64,000 nt of DNA from the NCBI GenBank assembly GCA_963930655.1, contig OZ005608.1:1240001-1304000 (forward strand), in the 5' to 3' direction. The notes below the pieces were generated by a model. That model ran no database searches. It was not told the DNA's origin and was given only the letters and a program-made list of their open reading frames with translations. A program made the position numbers and the translations under genes. Every line of letters begins with the position of its first letter. Within the stretch, counting starts at the first letter, position 1. This DNA is from Myrica gale. Taxonomy: Eukaryota; Streptophyta; Magnoliopsida; Fagales; Myricaceae. This document shows, in pieces, positions 1 to 10,700 of the stretch.

Positions 1-2126
1 GGTAAAACGAAAGATGATTTGATTAGAGAATTGACAAGAGAAAGATGGTAAAAAGAAAAATGATTTAGATAATTGTCAATTCTCCCTCTTACATTTCTGA
101 TGATGGAAGTAGCCCACCCCAATAACCAGCTAAAGCATGCCAAACGTAAACAAATCTGCACGGAATCCGCATCTCCAGGGTCAAAATCACCGAAATTTAT
201 AATGAATTTTTCCACAGAAATAAACAGAATTCCAGACCGAAACCTAATTACAAAAAGAAAGAACTAAAACTTCTTATGCAGATGGGGAAAACTTACTTCA
301 ACCCATATTGGTCTTTGATGTCATCAATAAAATCATGGAGATTGATGCATTTGTTATCAGAACCCGAACTCTTGAACTTACTGTTTTCTTTAATGTCTAC
401 CAATCTGGTGGCAAACCTATTTGGTCACCAAATAAACAAGCTGGAATAATTAACAAATTGATAGTGATTGCTTCTAGTTTATAGAGGGGATAACTTGTTA
501 TAAAATAAGAAAGGCATACTTACTGTGTCCCTTCAATAAGTGGTTCACCTTCTTTGCGGAATTCATTTACTGTTTCTTGCCATCCATCATCAACGATCAG
601 AAACTTGGGTGAACAGCCTCCTTCCAAGAAACTGCAGCACAACAAAACCCAAGAGAACAGTTATTCAACTAATAGAAGCAGTTTCATATTGGTGCAACTT
701 TTAGTCAAGAAATTGAATGAAGCGTCTATGTCTCTTTTATTGTACCTCTGAAGACCCTCTTTGATCCCTTGTGGATTGACTTCAGTGTAGAAAGCATCCC
801 ATGTGCACCATCCAAACCAGTCTAAATGGGCTGGTATCTTTAGATCAACACAGTAAGTACATCCATCAATTGGAAGGAATGAAGACATGGTCAAACTGGT
901 TAAATACACGAATCTGTGTTACCTTTTTGTTTTTGATGTGGCTGAAAGTATTTTTGTGCTTCTCTAGTATCCTACGGAGTAATACACGTGGAAGCGTAAG
1001 ATATGCAAAAATGGCTACTTTAAAATGACAAACAACATAGAGAAACACTTAGCGTACATACTTGATAGGCTCCTTAATGAGCTCAAACGGGTAATCCCCA
1101 GAATTTATGAATACTGCTTCCAGTGATTGGGAGGTTTGAACATTGACATCTCCTGAAGATTGACGAACAGCAATAGAAAATCAGAGCCAAACGAGAATAC
1201 TTTAGCATATGAAACTAAAAGAGACACTAGATGAGCCAGCTGACCACTTTCAACGCAAAGTTGAAGCTCATTTGCTGGGCTCCCCTGCAAACTTGTCCTA
1301 AATTGTCCTTCCAACACGGGCAGGAAGAGAATGTAGAAGGTGTTTTCAGTGTTTCGCTCAGAAGAAGTCTCATCAAGCAGAGCAAACTCTTGTCTTGCTT
1401 CCAAGAGAAGCATTTGCGTTTCAATGGGAATTTCACAACCCGATTAGCCAACACGTGGTATCATCACCAGATTTTCACTCTAAAGAGGGACAAGAACTTG
1501 TATCCTCTCCTGTAAGGACCACAAAATTTTCGTTTCGTACCACAAGAAACAAGAAAAAGAGCTGGCTACGTAGTACGTACATTATTCATCCGGAACTTAA
1601 TGAAACAGAATACATTTCTCAGCAACATAGATTTTGCCTCTTATTGGATAGACGAGTGGTTCGAATTTCTCAGGAACTTAAAAGTTGTTGGCATGTACTA
1701 GTGTTATTGTCGGTTTATGTGAGCCTTTAGCACTCATATTAACACTTTTTTTAAGGCCTAACAAACGCCAAGCTGTAAAAGAAAACTAGCAAAACCACTA
1801 CATGCTCCGTAAAACCACTATACCCACCAACAAAAAGAAACAGAGGTAATAACAAAAGGAAAAGAGACATGATTTAAGAAAACAGAGATATTCAAGATAA
1901 TTGCAGAGGCAGAGGGCTCAGAGGCTCACTCAAGAACACCGAGAGTGAAAACAAGGCGTGAGCTTGGAGAAATTGAAGTTGCACCCATGAAAGCTGGCCC
2001 GGAGCCAACCGGAGAAACCACAATGTTTTCCGGCACCTCGGTCAACATTACATTGCCCCTCACCATGAGACTTCGATCCTTAATCCTCGGCGAGGCTGTG
2101 ATCGTCATTTCCACCTCCAACGACAT
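1..2126 (-). pseudogene. Raffinose-synthase/SIP-type GH36 gene, 5' half, frameshifted and cut by the window edge
   Basis: The family (galactinol-sucrose galactosyltransferase / seed imbibition protein, GH36) moves or releases galactose on raffinose-type sugars in the cytosol. Seven minus-strand exons can be read: 1930-2126, 1245-1509, 1062-1152, 923-971, 746-837, 524-631 and 297-416. The first begins near MTITASPRIKD (from Met1 at 2126, or Met7 at 2108); later family signatures are [27 protein letters not shown] and PKFLIVDDGWQ. The C-terminal half lies left of position 1, and 1-296 is intron. Exon 2 is damaged: near 1470 the expected WWMIPRVG reads TGG TGA through loss of one base, and a TAA follows MIPRVG about 20 bases on. 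Exon 2 length (265) is one base short of what the flanking phases need, which confirms the deletion. It is either a recent pseudogene or carries a local sequence error; all splice sites look usable. Confidence 0.8.
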
Positions 2127-2643
2127 AGGTTATTAAATGCTACCTCCGACATAATTAATAAATCACGTTATTAATTTCAATTAGGAGGGGAATAACTGTC
2201 ACCCAAGTCAATTAAACTTGGTCTTTTCGCGGCCCACATAATAATAACCACAATTTCTTCAAGTACTTCACCTTTAACTATACATAATATACAATCTATA
2301 TGTGATTAATTTCTTCCTACCAAAAAAAGCAGAAGGAATATTTGCTAATATATATCTATAAATAAATATTTTCCATCCCATATTTCATTAAAAAAAATGA
2401 AAAATCCAATTAACTCAAGTCATTTTAATTATTACTTGATATAGAAAGTGATTTCTATTGGTCATCTAAGTTACTTAATATAGAGAGACATCAATCATGA
2501 TGCAACATTGATACAGACAGTGGCAAATCTGATAAATAGAGGGGTTTCTTCATGACAACAGGGAATTTTATGATGCAAGGCCATTACTGTCCATGACCAC
2601 TCGTAGAAGTTCCTTCGCGCCATTTGAAAGGAGCAGAGAGACT
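2127..2643. other. Intergenic, AT-rich; no gene seen
   Basis: This stretch lies between the start of the GH36 gene (leftward) and the stop of the small basic-protein gene. It is AT-rich with short A/T runs and would contain the GH36 promoter. I see no coding signal or terminal repeats. Confidence 0.5.
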
Positions 2644-2955
2644 TTAGAGCTGCATGAGCAGATAATTTCCAGCAAATAAATCGCCCATGTAAGCCTGCCC
2701 ATTCTTTAATCTTTTCAAAGCGAAACTGATCCACGAGGCTTTAAACCTAGATGAAAGCCTCTTCCTCTTTCTGATCAGGAACCTCCTCAAGCTCCGAATT
2801 CTAACCTTTGGTCTCCTCCTTCCTACGAACCTTCTTATAATATTGGACCAGCCCCTCGTCTTCTTCCTGCATGCTCTCTGCTCTTCTGTTTCTTCATCGT
2901 ACAGACCACCTTCATTTCTCAGTCTGTAGTAGCTGGAATACTTGGTCGAAGCCAT
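2644..2955 (-). CDS. Small Arg-rich plant protein, unknown function
   Basis: Single-exon gene of 103 residues. The N-terminus MASTKYSSYYRLRNEGG is Tyr-rich. The middle (about 30-75) is strongly basic (GWSNIIRRFVGRRRPKVRIR and RKRKRLSSRFK), and the C-terminus ends in a DLFAGNYLLMQL-type tail that resembles a conserved ending (DLFAGNYLFMQ) in a group of small plant proteins of unknown role. No signal peptide or membrane segment is visible. The Arg/Lys block could bind nucleic acid or act as a nuclear signal, but that is inference. A TATA-like tract at 2992-3005 on the same strand, about 40 bases before the ATG, supports expression. The call rests on the conserved tail, the composition and the promoter position. 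Confidence 0.6.
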   Translation of the reverse strand: MASTKYSSYYRLRNEGGLYDEETEEQRACRKKTRGWSNIIRRFVGRRRPKVRIRSLRRFLIRKRKRLSSRFKASWISFALKRLKNGQAYMGDLFAGNYLLMQL

Positions 2956-2991
2956 CTGGCGCTAGGCAGAAATGAAGATGCGAACTATGTA

Positions 2992-3005
2992 TATTAATAT
3001 ATATC
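2992..3005 (-). promoter_or_regulatory. TATA-like box of the small basic-protein gene
   Basis: Minus-strand TATATATTAATATA lies about 40-50 bases before the ATG at 2955, an acceptable distance for a short leader. Confidence 0.45.
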
Positions 3006-3523
3006 TCTGAAGACAGCCCGGCCAGAGGAGTTTCTGGGGGGAAAAGTGGCGGGGGTTGTTTTTCTGAATCTTCACGAATCTTTAAGGTTTCTGTTTTCTG
3101 GTCTTCGCAATTCTCTTAGAAGGGAAAAAAGGTGGAGAAATTAGTTGAATGCAATTAATGAAACCATGGCGGCTGGAACTTCTTGGTAGGCTGGTTTATG
3201 ACTTGATAAACATTGTTGCATCATCACGATCACCAACCACCAAAGAGCATTTCGAAGAGGTATCTTAATTTGTTGAGGGTATGCGTAGCACGTATTCTAA
3301 ACAACTTGTTGAAATAATACATTGCAGAACCTGCATGCAGTAATCTCCACTGGCAAAAGAAAAGTAGATCAATTATGAGGTAGCAGAGATGAAAGAGTAG
3401 AGGGAGAGGATATGATAGCCCTTGATTTGCTGCTCAGGGAGGCAAACAATATTTAAGACCCACTAACCATGCCAAGCATAAAGAGTGGAGTTCCTCATTG
3501 ATGGGTTTCGGTCAGATCAATCT

Positions 3524-3804
3524 TGTGAATCTACCACTCATCCTAAAAGCTTAAGCTGATAGGAAGAGGAAGATTTTATTATTTGAATTATTTTCTCTAA
3601 CACTTCCCCTCACGTGTGGGCCGGACTCTCCTTTAATTGGGAGACCCAACACGTGCAATATTTAATTGAAATTGGGATAGAATGCAGAGTCAGATCTCGA
3701 ACTCGGGACCTTGACTTTGATACCATATGAATCTATCACTCATCCCAAAAGCTTAAGCTGATTGGAAGATGAAGATTTTATTATTTAAATTATTTTCTCT
3801 AACA
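3524..3804 (-). mobile_element. TRIM: terminal-repeat retrotransposon in miniature, 79-bp LTRs
   Basis: Two near-identical 79-bp direct repeats, 3524-3602 and 3726-3804, flank 123 bp. Read on the minus strand, each LTR starts TGTTAGAG and ends CA (TA in one copy). Immediately inside the first LTR is TGGTATCA (3725-3718), the primer-binding site complementary to the 3' end of initiator tRNA-Met; immediately before the second is a purine run GAGGGGAAG. A perfect 5-bp target duplication AATCT lies at 3519-3523 and 3805-3809. There is no coding capacity, so movement would need proteins from an autonomous Copia-type element. The LTRs differ at several positions, so the insertion is not very recent. 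Confidence 0.92.
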
Positions 3805-3809
3805 AATCT

Positions 3810-4319
3810 CAGTGTGATCTTCCACTTTAAGTTCTATTATTGCTGCTACAGATATCTCTCCAAGCAACCAACTTGTGGACTGCTTCAAGAGCCGTCATTT
3901 TCCTAGCCCTCTCTCGGCCTATCGGACGGGAAGCAATTGCACCGGGTCAATTCTTTACTCTAATTTCCAATCCTTTACTTCTGTTGGCGTTGTAATTAAT
4001 TGTAGCCCATGACCCCACATTTGCGTACTTTTTATCTTCGTCTCCTTTCTTGCGTGTGGAGCGTAAAGCTTTGGATCACTCTCAGTTGGGTGCCAAAGGA
4101 CCATCACTAGTGGACCCAGCCTACCCTGGGCTTTTAATTCTCAATCCAGGCCTACGGTTTGGACCATTTTCTGGGGTCTGGAATTTGGGTTAATAATTGT
4201 ATGAATGGACAGACCCACTTTTTTTTTTCCTAAGCGAAGGGTGGAAGAGGAAGACCAAGCGTGACTATAGGAGCTCTCCACCCATTGCAGAATGTCCGAA
4301 TTTAACCATAACTATTAAG
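3810..4319. other. Intergenic, no gene seen
   Basis: Unique-looking sequence between the TRIM and a possible SINE. I see no open frame of interest and no terminal repeats. Confidence 0.4.
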
Positions 4320-4446
4320 CCGGGGGTTTAGACCGCTCTAACTCCACGAAAGTGCAATGAATCTTGGTTGAGGGGGGTTCAATCTAAGGACCTCCAGCTC
4401 CCTAACCTAGTCCGAGCGAACGCTAAGACCAATTCAGCCACAACTT
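4320..4446 (-). mobile_element. Possible tRNA-derived SINE fragment
   Basis: On the minus strand TGGCTGAATTGG (near 4443-4432) fits a pol III A box, and AGATTGAACCC about 45 bases later fits a B box (GRTTCGAAYCC). This spacing and order match the head of plant tRNA-related SINEs. No clear tail or target duplication was found, so the borders are approximate and the call is tentative. Confidence 0.35.
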
Positions 4447-4721
4447 CCGCGGTGGGGCAGACCCACTTTGATTCCTCTTTTATCCCACCTTTGCTCAGAA
4501 AGGGAGGGGCAAAAAAAAAAGATATATGCACACGAATAAAAGTTGATTTAGATAAATACTCAAAATTTTCTTTCATGGTGTGTAGCTACAAGTAAATGTT
4601 AAAGTGGCACTTTACTGTGTCAGACGTAATTTATGGCGTTCCTAAATTTATATTTCTGCATATTAAAGTGGTGCATGCTTCATTCCCTCGCTTAGGATTC
4701 TCTCATGAGAGGGAGGGACAA

Positions 4722-6440
4722 TCAAGCTGCATGTATGAACCTCACCCATTGAGACATGCTGGGAATCTCTCCATTCACTACTGTGAGCATGTAATAACCA
4801 GGGGGTGCAACAATAGGAGATGGAGGGGCCTCCACAACTGCACTCACCCTTCCATCCTCTGCCCTCATAATGCTCTTGCCCCTCAGCTTCAGCATCCTTT
4901 GGTTCATAGATACTGAGTGTGTTGTGAATGGTGGAGAATAAACATTAAACTCCACTACATCACTCGGCCTCCTTCCTAGCCAAAAGCTAACTGTAAACTC
5001 TCCACCATGTCTGACTCCATTCTCGCCGTGATCGTGATCGTAATGTACGGTCACATTGATTGGCTTGTAATGGTGGTATTGCCGGTCCAAGTAAGGTGGA
5101 AGAAATGCTTGTAACCTGAGTTCTGTTGGGTAGGCCACGTTTCTGAAAGTATACCTACTGTTGGGGTTGCTACCAGCAACTAAGACCCTCCCATCAGGTA
5201 AAATAATTGCTGTGGAGTGATACATTCTGGCTATTCTTGTCGATTTTAGGACTGAGAACCTTCTGCCCACTCTGGAGTTTGGTCTATAGAGGTAAGGTTG
5301 GAAGGAAGCATTCCTTGCGTTGTCCCATCCAGCGCAGCCACGTTTTGCACCGTTGATGATCAGGACATGGCCGGTGGGGAGGATCAACATGTCGTTTAGG
5401 AGACGAGGTCCAGGCATGTTTTCCATATTCCACTTGTGTCTGTTCCCTGTGATCACCATTCTTCCACAAGAGTTCAAGCCCTTCAAGTATCTTCCTTCCT
5501 CAGCAGCGCGATAAGCTCCTGAAGCTGCACCACCGCAGACCATGACTTCCACCTTCTGGAACCTATCGCTGTGATTTAACGGAAGAATTACTGAAGAGCC
5601 AGAGCTCGGGTAGTTCCTTGAGCCAGCCCCGGGAATTCGAGGGAAGGTCTTGACTACCCTATGCTGTCTAAAATTGAAAAGGATTGAATCCTGGTTGGCA
5701 AAAATGAACAAATTGCCATCAGAAGAAAGGTGCAGGAATGGGTAGAGGTTGTTTCCTCCTTCACTCCGGTCATAAGTTCTGCGCAAGAATGGAAGATCAA
5801 AAGACCCTTCTCGAGGGGTCCTTTTTGGTACAAATTCATAGTTAAAGACCCCTCTTCCACCCACAACAATTACCCTGTCATGCCCTGGGAGTATATTATT
5901 GGTTGCATACCAGCGATCACTGGATAATGATCTCCTTGATTGCCTCCAATCACATAGGTGATCTCCACATGGCCTGAAGTATCGAATACTTCGAGAACCA
6001 GTGTCGTATCCACCAATTTGTAGAAGCGTTCCATTGCTCATGAAAGAACCTGAGGAGCACCAGGGATCAGTGAAAAGCCTGAGAGGCCTAATTTTGTTCC
6101 TAGAAATATCGTACTCAACAGAGTGAGCATAGCACGACGAGTCTTCTAAATCATCTCTAGAGCCAGTGCACCTTCTTCCATTACGACGCTCCCTAAGTCG
6201 GTAGCCAGACCGGCCCGATCCTGTTTGATCAAACATTAAGACAGTGTTGTCGTGGGTCAATGCCATGTGCATAGCCACAACGCCGCTGTTGTGTAGAAGG
6301 AGCTGCCATTGCCCTTGGCTACGTTTCCCTCCTGCGGAACCTCTAGGCACCGCACCACTAAACCCAACCAAATGGAATAACAAAAACGTTGCAATAATCA
6401 AAGACTTGAAAGCAACAGAATGATGCTTCTGGTCAGCCAT
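4722..6440 (-). CDS. Secreted glyoxal/galactose oxidase-like protein (GLOX/aldehyde oxidase GLOX1 type)
   Basis: Intronless gene of 572 residues. The family are copper-radical oxidases that oxidise aldehydes or the C6 alcohol of sugars in the cell wall, making hydrogen peroxide; plant members act in pollen, tapetum and wall remodelling. Residues 1-31 are a signal peptide with a hydrophobic core (SLIIATFLLFHLVGFSGAV). The glyoxal-oxidase N domain (about 45-290) has propeller blades. The family active-site region is represented by RMYHSTAIILPDGRVLVAG (about 405-425), and the C-terminal DUF1929 domain (about 455-570) carries the copper-ligand region FTTHSVSMNQRMLKL. Length matches the family and no frame damage is seen. 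A TATA-like box at 6501-6507 lies about 60 bases upstream. Substrate cannot be assigned. Confidence 0.93.
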   Translation of the reverse strand: MADQKHHSVAFKSLIIATFLLFHLVGFSGAVPRGSAGGKRSQGQWQLLLHNSGVVAMHMALTHDNTVLMFDQTGSGRSGYRLRERRNGRRCTGSRDDLEDSSCYAHSVEYDISRNKIRPLRLFTDPWCSSGSFMSNGTLLQIGGYDTGSRSIRYFRPCGDHLCDWRQSRRSLSSDRWYATNNILPGHDRVIVVGGRGVFNYEFVPKRTPREGSFDLPFLRRTYDRSEGGNNLYPFLHLSSDGNLFIFANQDSILFNFRQHRVVKTFPRIPGAGSRNYPSSGSSVILPLNHSDRFQKVEVMVCGGAASGAYRAAEEGRYLKGLNSCGRMVITGNRHKWNMENMPGPRLLNDMLILPTGHVLIINGAKRGCAGWDNARNASFQPYLYRPNSRVGRRFSVLKSTRIARMYHSTAIILPDGRVLVAGSNPNSRYTFRNVAYPTELRLQAFLPPYLDRQYHHYKPINVTVHYDHDHGENGVRHGGEFTVSFWLGRRPSDVVEFNVYSPPFTTHSVSMNQRMLKLRGKSIMRAEDGRVSAVVEAPPSPIVAPPGYYMLTVVNGEIPSMSQWVRFIHAA

Positions 6441-6500
6441 GTGATGATGACCAAGGGACTGTGAGGGGCTGTACGTCTGAGGGTTGTGGAGAAGAGCTTT

Positions 6501-6507
6501 TTATATA
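6501..6507 (-). promoter_or_regulatory. TATA box of the glyoxal-oxidase-like gene
   Basis: Minus-strand CCATATATAAAAAG lies about 60 bases upstream of the ATG at 6440, consistent with a short 5' leader. Confidence 0.55.
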
Positions 6508-6540
6508 TGGCACTGTGTTTTGGTCCAAGCCCGCTTAAAT

Positions 6541-7019
6541 CGCAAGCATTCAAGAAATGGTGTTAGTTTGGGTGATTTCAATCTACCAGGCAGTCATGCA
6601 TTTGGAGAGACAGAAGTCTGCTCATCTCAGTATGTTCATGCTAAAGTTTAGTAGGTTTCCTACGGAAATCAATCTTGCCGTGACACAAAGTGGAGATTAT
6701 TTTAGAAATAGTGGCCTTTTGCCAAATCCCACTTACTTCGGCACTCATGCTATGCGCATGCTAATCTAAATAACTCCCTGAATTTTCGCAAGCGAGTCTT
6801 TGGCTGATGGAACCGCTTTACCAAACTTTGAACGACCTGGAGCGTAAGCGTTGCTTCAGCTCTGACAAGGGTTGACAGACAAAGCAACTCGGTGCCACCA
6901 AAGCTCAGGCTATAAACCAGGGTCGGCAATCCCTTGCAAGAAGTTGGAATAACGTCTTAGCTGCTGGAAGAAAATTCTCGCTGGGAACATCATGTCCATG
7001 AAGCAATAAACAACAATTT
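6541..7019. other. Intergenic, no gene seen
   Basis: Region upstream of the divergent side of the oxidase gene. An open frame at 6557-6769 has no family resemblance and is treated as chance. Confidence 0.4.
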
Positions 7020-7110
7020 ATTTGAATGTTGCTACTGTGGATGTCTCTTTAGAGCCTCCTTGATGTATCAGACTCTTCTTAGTTTTAATGAAATTTGCTT
7101 AGAAAAAAAA
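7020..7110 (+). mobile_element. Very short 5'-truncated LINE-like insertion with poly-A tail
   Basis: A stretch of about 90 bp ends in eight A residues and is flanked by a perfect 13-bp duplication, TAAACAACAATTT, at 7007-7019 and 7111-7123. A poly-A end plus a long, variable-length target duplication is the mark of target-primed reverse transcription (non-LTR retrotransposons). Its 3' end resembles that of the larger insertion at 25591-26506. No coding remains. Confidence 0.75.
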
Positions 7111-7123
7111 TAAACAACAATTT

Positions 7124-7746
7124 CTGTCTACTGTAGAGATTGATATAAAGCGGGGCTGGTTGGAAGAGGCGACTACGCACGGGTAATTTCAAAGAAATTT
7201 GGCAACCCGTAGAAGTGATAGCGGCACCATTTGGGTTCGAATAGAAAATATAATTGCTCGAATATTTAACAATGTAGAATTGGGCTACACAGCTCTTAAC
7301 AAGCTTCTAAATGCAAACCCTTGGTGAGGTTGAATGAAAACAACTTTATATCTCTATACATACGTCGCAAGCACAAAATCATACAGTTTAAGTAAACAGG
7401 GAACAAAGTTGGGGGGGGGGGGATACAAGAGATCACAACAAGAATATTGAACTTGAAGAACCATGGTAGAACTCTCGAGAATGGTAACTTTGATCAATTA
7501 GCTTGGTCCAAGTGCAATGGGACGGGTTTGAAAGAACACACATAGGAATCAAATGAAAAAAGAAGGAATATATACAAGGAACAACATCTGCTGAGTAGCT
7601 AAGAAAAAAAAAACATCTGCTCAGTAACCTCTTCCTTCTGAATTTTAAGACATCAGATAATGTCTCCAGTTAAATCCAACACCGAAGTTCTCCAACTGGG
7701 AAACGGACTAGCAGAGTCCGGGAGCTGAAGCTTAAGGCGGTATCCA
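7124..7746. other. Intergenic and 3' UTR region of the RGLG gene
   Basis: Contains a run of about ten G residues near 7411-7421 and the probable 3' UTR of the leftward RGLG gene (7650-7746). No other gene is seen. Confidence 0.4.
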
Positions 7747-10700
7747 TTAATAGAGCTTTATTCTGGTCTGGATGGTGCTCCGGCACATGGGGCATGAGGG
7801 AAGATCTTCTCCACAGTCGCAACATGTCTGTGAATCAATGGAATCTCAGTCACATAATGGATTCTTTTATCAAAGCTCCAAGAAAGATTCAAAAAAAAAA
7901 TGCCCTGCTGTATTACCTGATGTCCACAACCAAAGGCCATGTTCTTTGGATTGGTAAGGCAAATGGGACAAACCTGAGAGGATAACAAAAGACAAATGCG
8001 AGAAAATTACTGAAATCGACTTGGAATAAAGACGTATAATCTTGAGATTACCATCACTATTTTAAGACTTCTATCATGTGGTTCAGCCTTATAACATGAC
8101 TAGCAAAGGAAGATGGTGAACTCCCGAAGTAGGAAGTGGCATTACATGATTATCACTTGGAGGAGGAGCTGAGCCACCAGCAGTATAATGTCCACCAGAA
8201 GTGGGTGCACTTGGATGAAAACTGCTTTTCTGTGAAGGTTTTCTAGTGCTGAAAGAAGCTGCACCATACATAGGTGGGGGGAGAGAAACCCGGTCTATAT
8301 CATTTCCCCTACTAACCCTAATTGGAAAGTATAGAAAAAAGTAAATAACTAAATTGAAAATGAATTGTGGTAGTGGCTGCAGGAGAAGAACCATCAAGAC
8401 CATAGAAGAAAGAAGTTACGTATTGTTACCCCAATAAACCAAGCTCCAGTGTTGCTTTATACTGGGATAGTATTTCCATCAAGGCTGCAAGAGAAAATTC
8501 AGCTTCCTTTCTAGACCGGTCCATACTCTTTGACATTATTTCTGTAAAATTCACAAACTACAAAAGCCAAAAGAATGCACTATTTCTGAATCAAACATCT
8601 AAGAAAAAGTCAACATATTATCCAAGTACCTTACCTGGTTACCTTACCTGGAAGTTATAAAAGCTACGAGCAGGTATATTATCATCGATTTTTTTATCAT
8701 GCACTATTTCTCAATCAAATATCGAAGAATAAGTCAACATGTTCAGAGACCTTGAAACACTTACCTGGAAATTATCAAAGGCACGAGAAGGTATATTATC
8801 ATCAAATCTTTTCATCATGTCCCATGGCCCATCTCCAACCCCAACTAATACAATTGACAATGGATACTCACTGCAAATTGCAAAGCATATTAAAAGGTGT
8901 CTTGGGCACAGAATATATGTCAACAAACATGGCAGCCAAGCAATACCTTGCTTTCACAATTGCATCAACAGTTTTCTTTTCCTGTGGGCTTAGCTGGCCA
9001 TGCTCCGTATCAACACTTCTCGTAACCTGTGACAACCCAAGGTTTCAAGGATTTGAATGAACCATCAGAAGTGACTACAGAAAAGCTAGCTGCTGTAAAA
9101 TGTCTGACTACAATTGAACTATCCAATGAAAAACTTGGGCTTTTGCTGCTGTAAGTAATACAATATTAATAACTAGATCTTCTGCCAGCACTTGTTAGCT
9201 CTAGCTTCCTCTAAAATTAAGTTACCAAATTCAATGGCATGTTGCTTCATTCTACAATTCTGCTCCAACTGCAAATCACTTCCTCATTGTGAAATTTGAC
9301 AAGCCACAAGAACCATACGGTAGTTATAGCACATAGGAATGGCTGATAAATCCATGTGATTATCTGGTGACGCAAATAACTCTATATTCTGCCATTCATA
9401 CTTATTGTAGTAAGTATTTCCATTGGCTCTTGGTATTAACCAGGCCATGAATTACAAAAGTGTCTTTGCTTATAATTTTGCATATATCTTTACTAGGCAA
9501 GCAGGTCAATAACTTATGCAAGTTCAATTCATGGCTGCATTAATAATGCCATTTTTTGGATATGGAGATCTTTTGTAAGACCTCGATAAGTACCTAAAGA
9601 GATCTGACTTAAAAGATAACTTTTTTTAATTTCTTGAAATCTAGCAACTTTCATCATTGAAGACCAAAACCTAGAAATCTTAGATTGATACTGTCCGTAG
9701 GCGTGTACAGCTAGGTCAAAAGTTCTTCAACATGTACAGAGTACAGACCATTGACAAATTACCTGCCCATCAGCTATTATCAGCAGCACATGATATTGGC
9801 CACCACTTTTCTCAACAATAGTGATGGCCATTTCAATGATGGGGGCAAAAGATGTTGGCCCTGTCACAGGAAAGGAAGAAGAAAGTTGCATAAACCAAGG
9901 CTAAGAAGAAGAAGAAGAAGAACATGAAAAGAACGAGTCAGATTCAAACCAGCGAGCCGTAGATGAGGAACCAATTCCCTGTATCTTCTTAATACTTCTT
10001 CAAATCCCTCACAAAATCTCTCATCAGAATAGAAACTGAAAACTTCTTGATCATGAGTCGATGCTACAAATATGTAAATTACATACAAACTTAGTTATAT
10101 TGAGGAAGAATTCAGGAAGAGAGAAACTGTCAATGTAACACCTCTATAGAAGAAATACCGTCTCCAAATCCAAAACAGGGAATCAAGTTATCCTCATCAA
10201 AGGAAGACAATGTTTTTCCAATAATAGATATTGCATGTTCATAGGGATTTTGTTCATCTCCAATGTGATGCAAACTTCTCCGGTTGAAGGACCTTGCGCC
10301 TAACAGCAGTCAGCAAAGTAAGTTTAGCATATTTCAGTAAAGCTCAAAAGAATTATATGCACAAATAAGAGGTCGAACCAGTCCACTCATTGCTCTTTGT
10401 AAAGTCAATGCCAACAATAAGATTGGAAGACTCCAGGCCAGCACGTGCCAGTGCTTCAGTAACCTGAGGCAAGAAGAGTATTTTGTAATGTTATAATATC
10501 AGTGAAGTAGTAACATCCATACAGAGAAATCAGTACGTACAATTATATATAAAATTCACATTTTCTTCCTCTCAATAAACTAAAAATTCTTTAACGCATA
10601 TAGATACATGTCTGTGGGTTTAGAGCCTAGGAAACAGGAATGAGCATTATGTACAAGCCCACGTTCCTGCCACATGGTGGACCGTCCCCACAAAATATCT

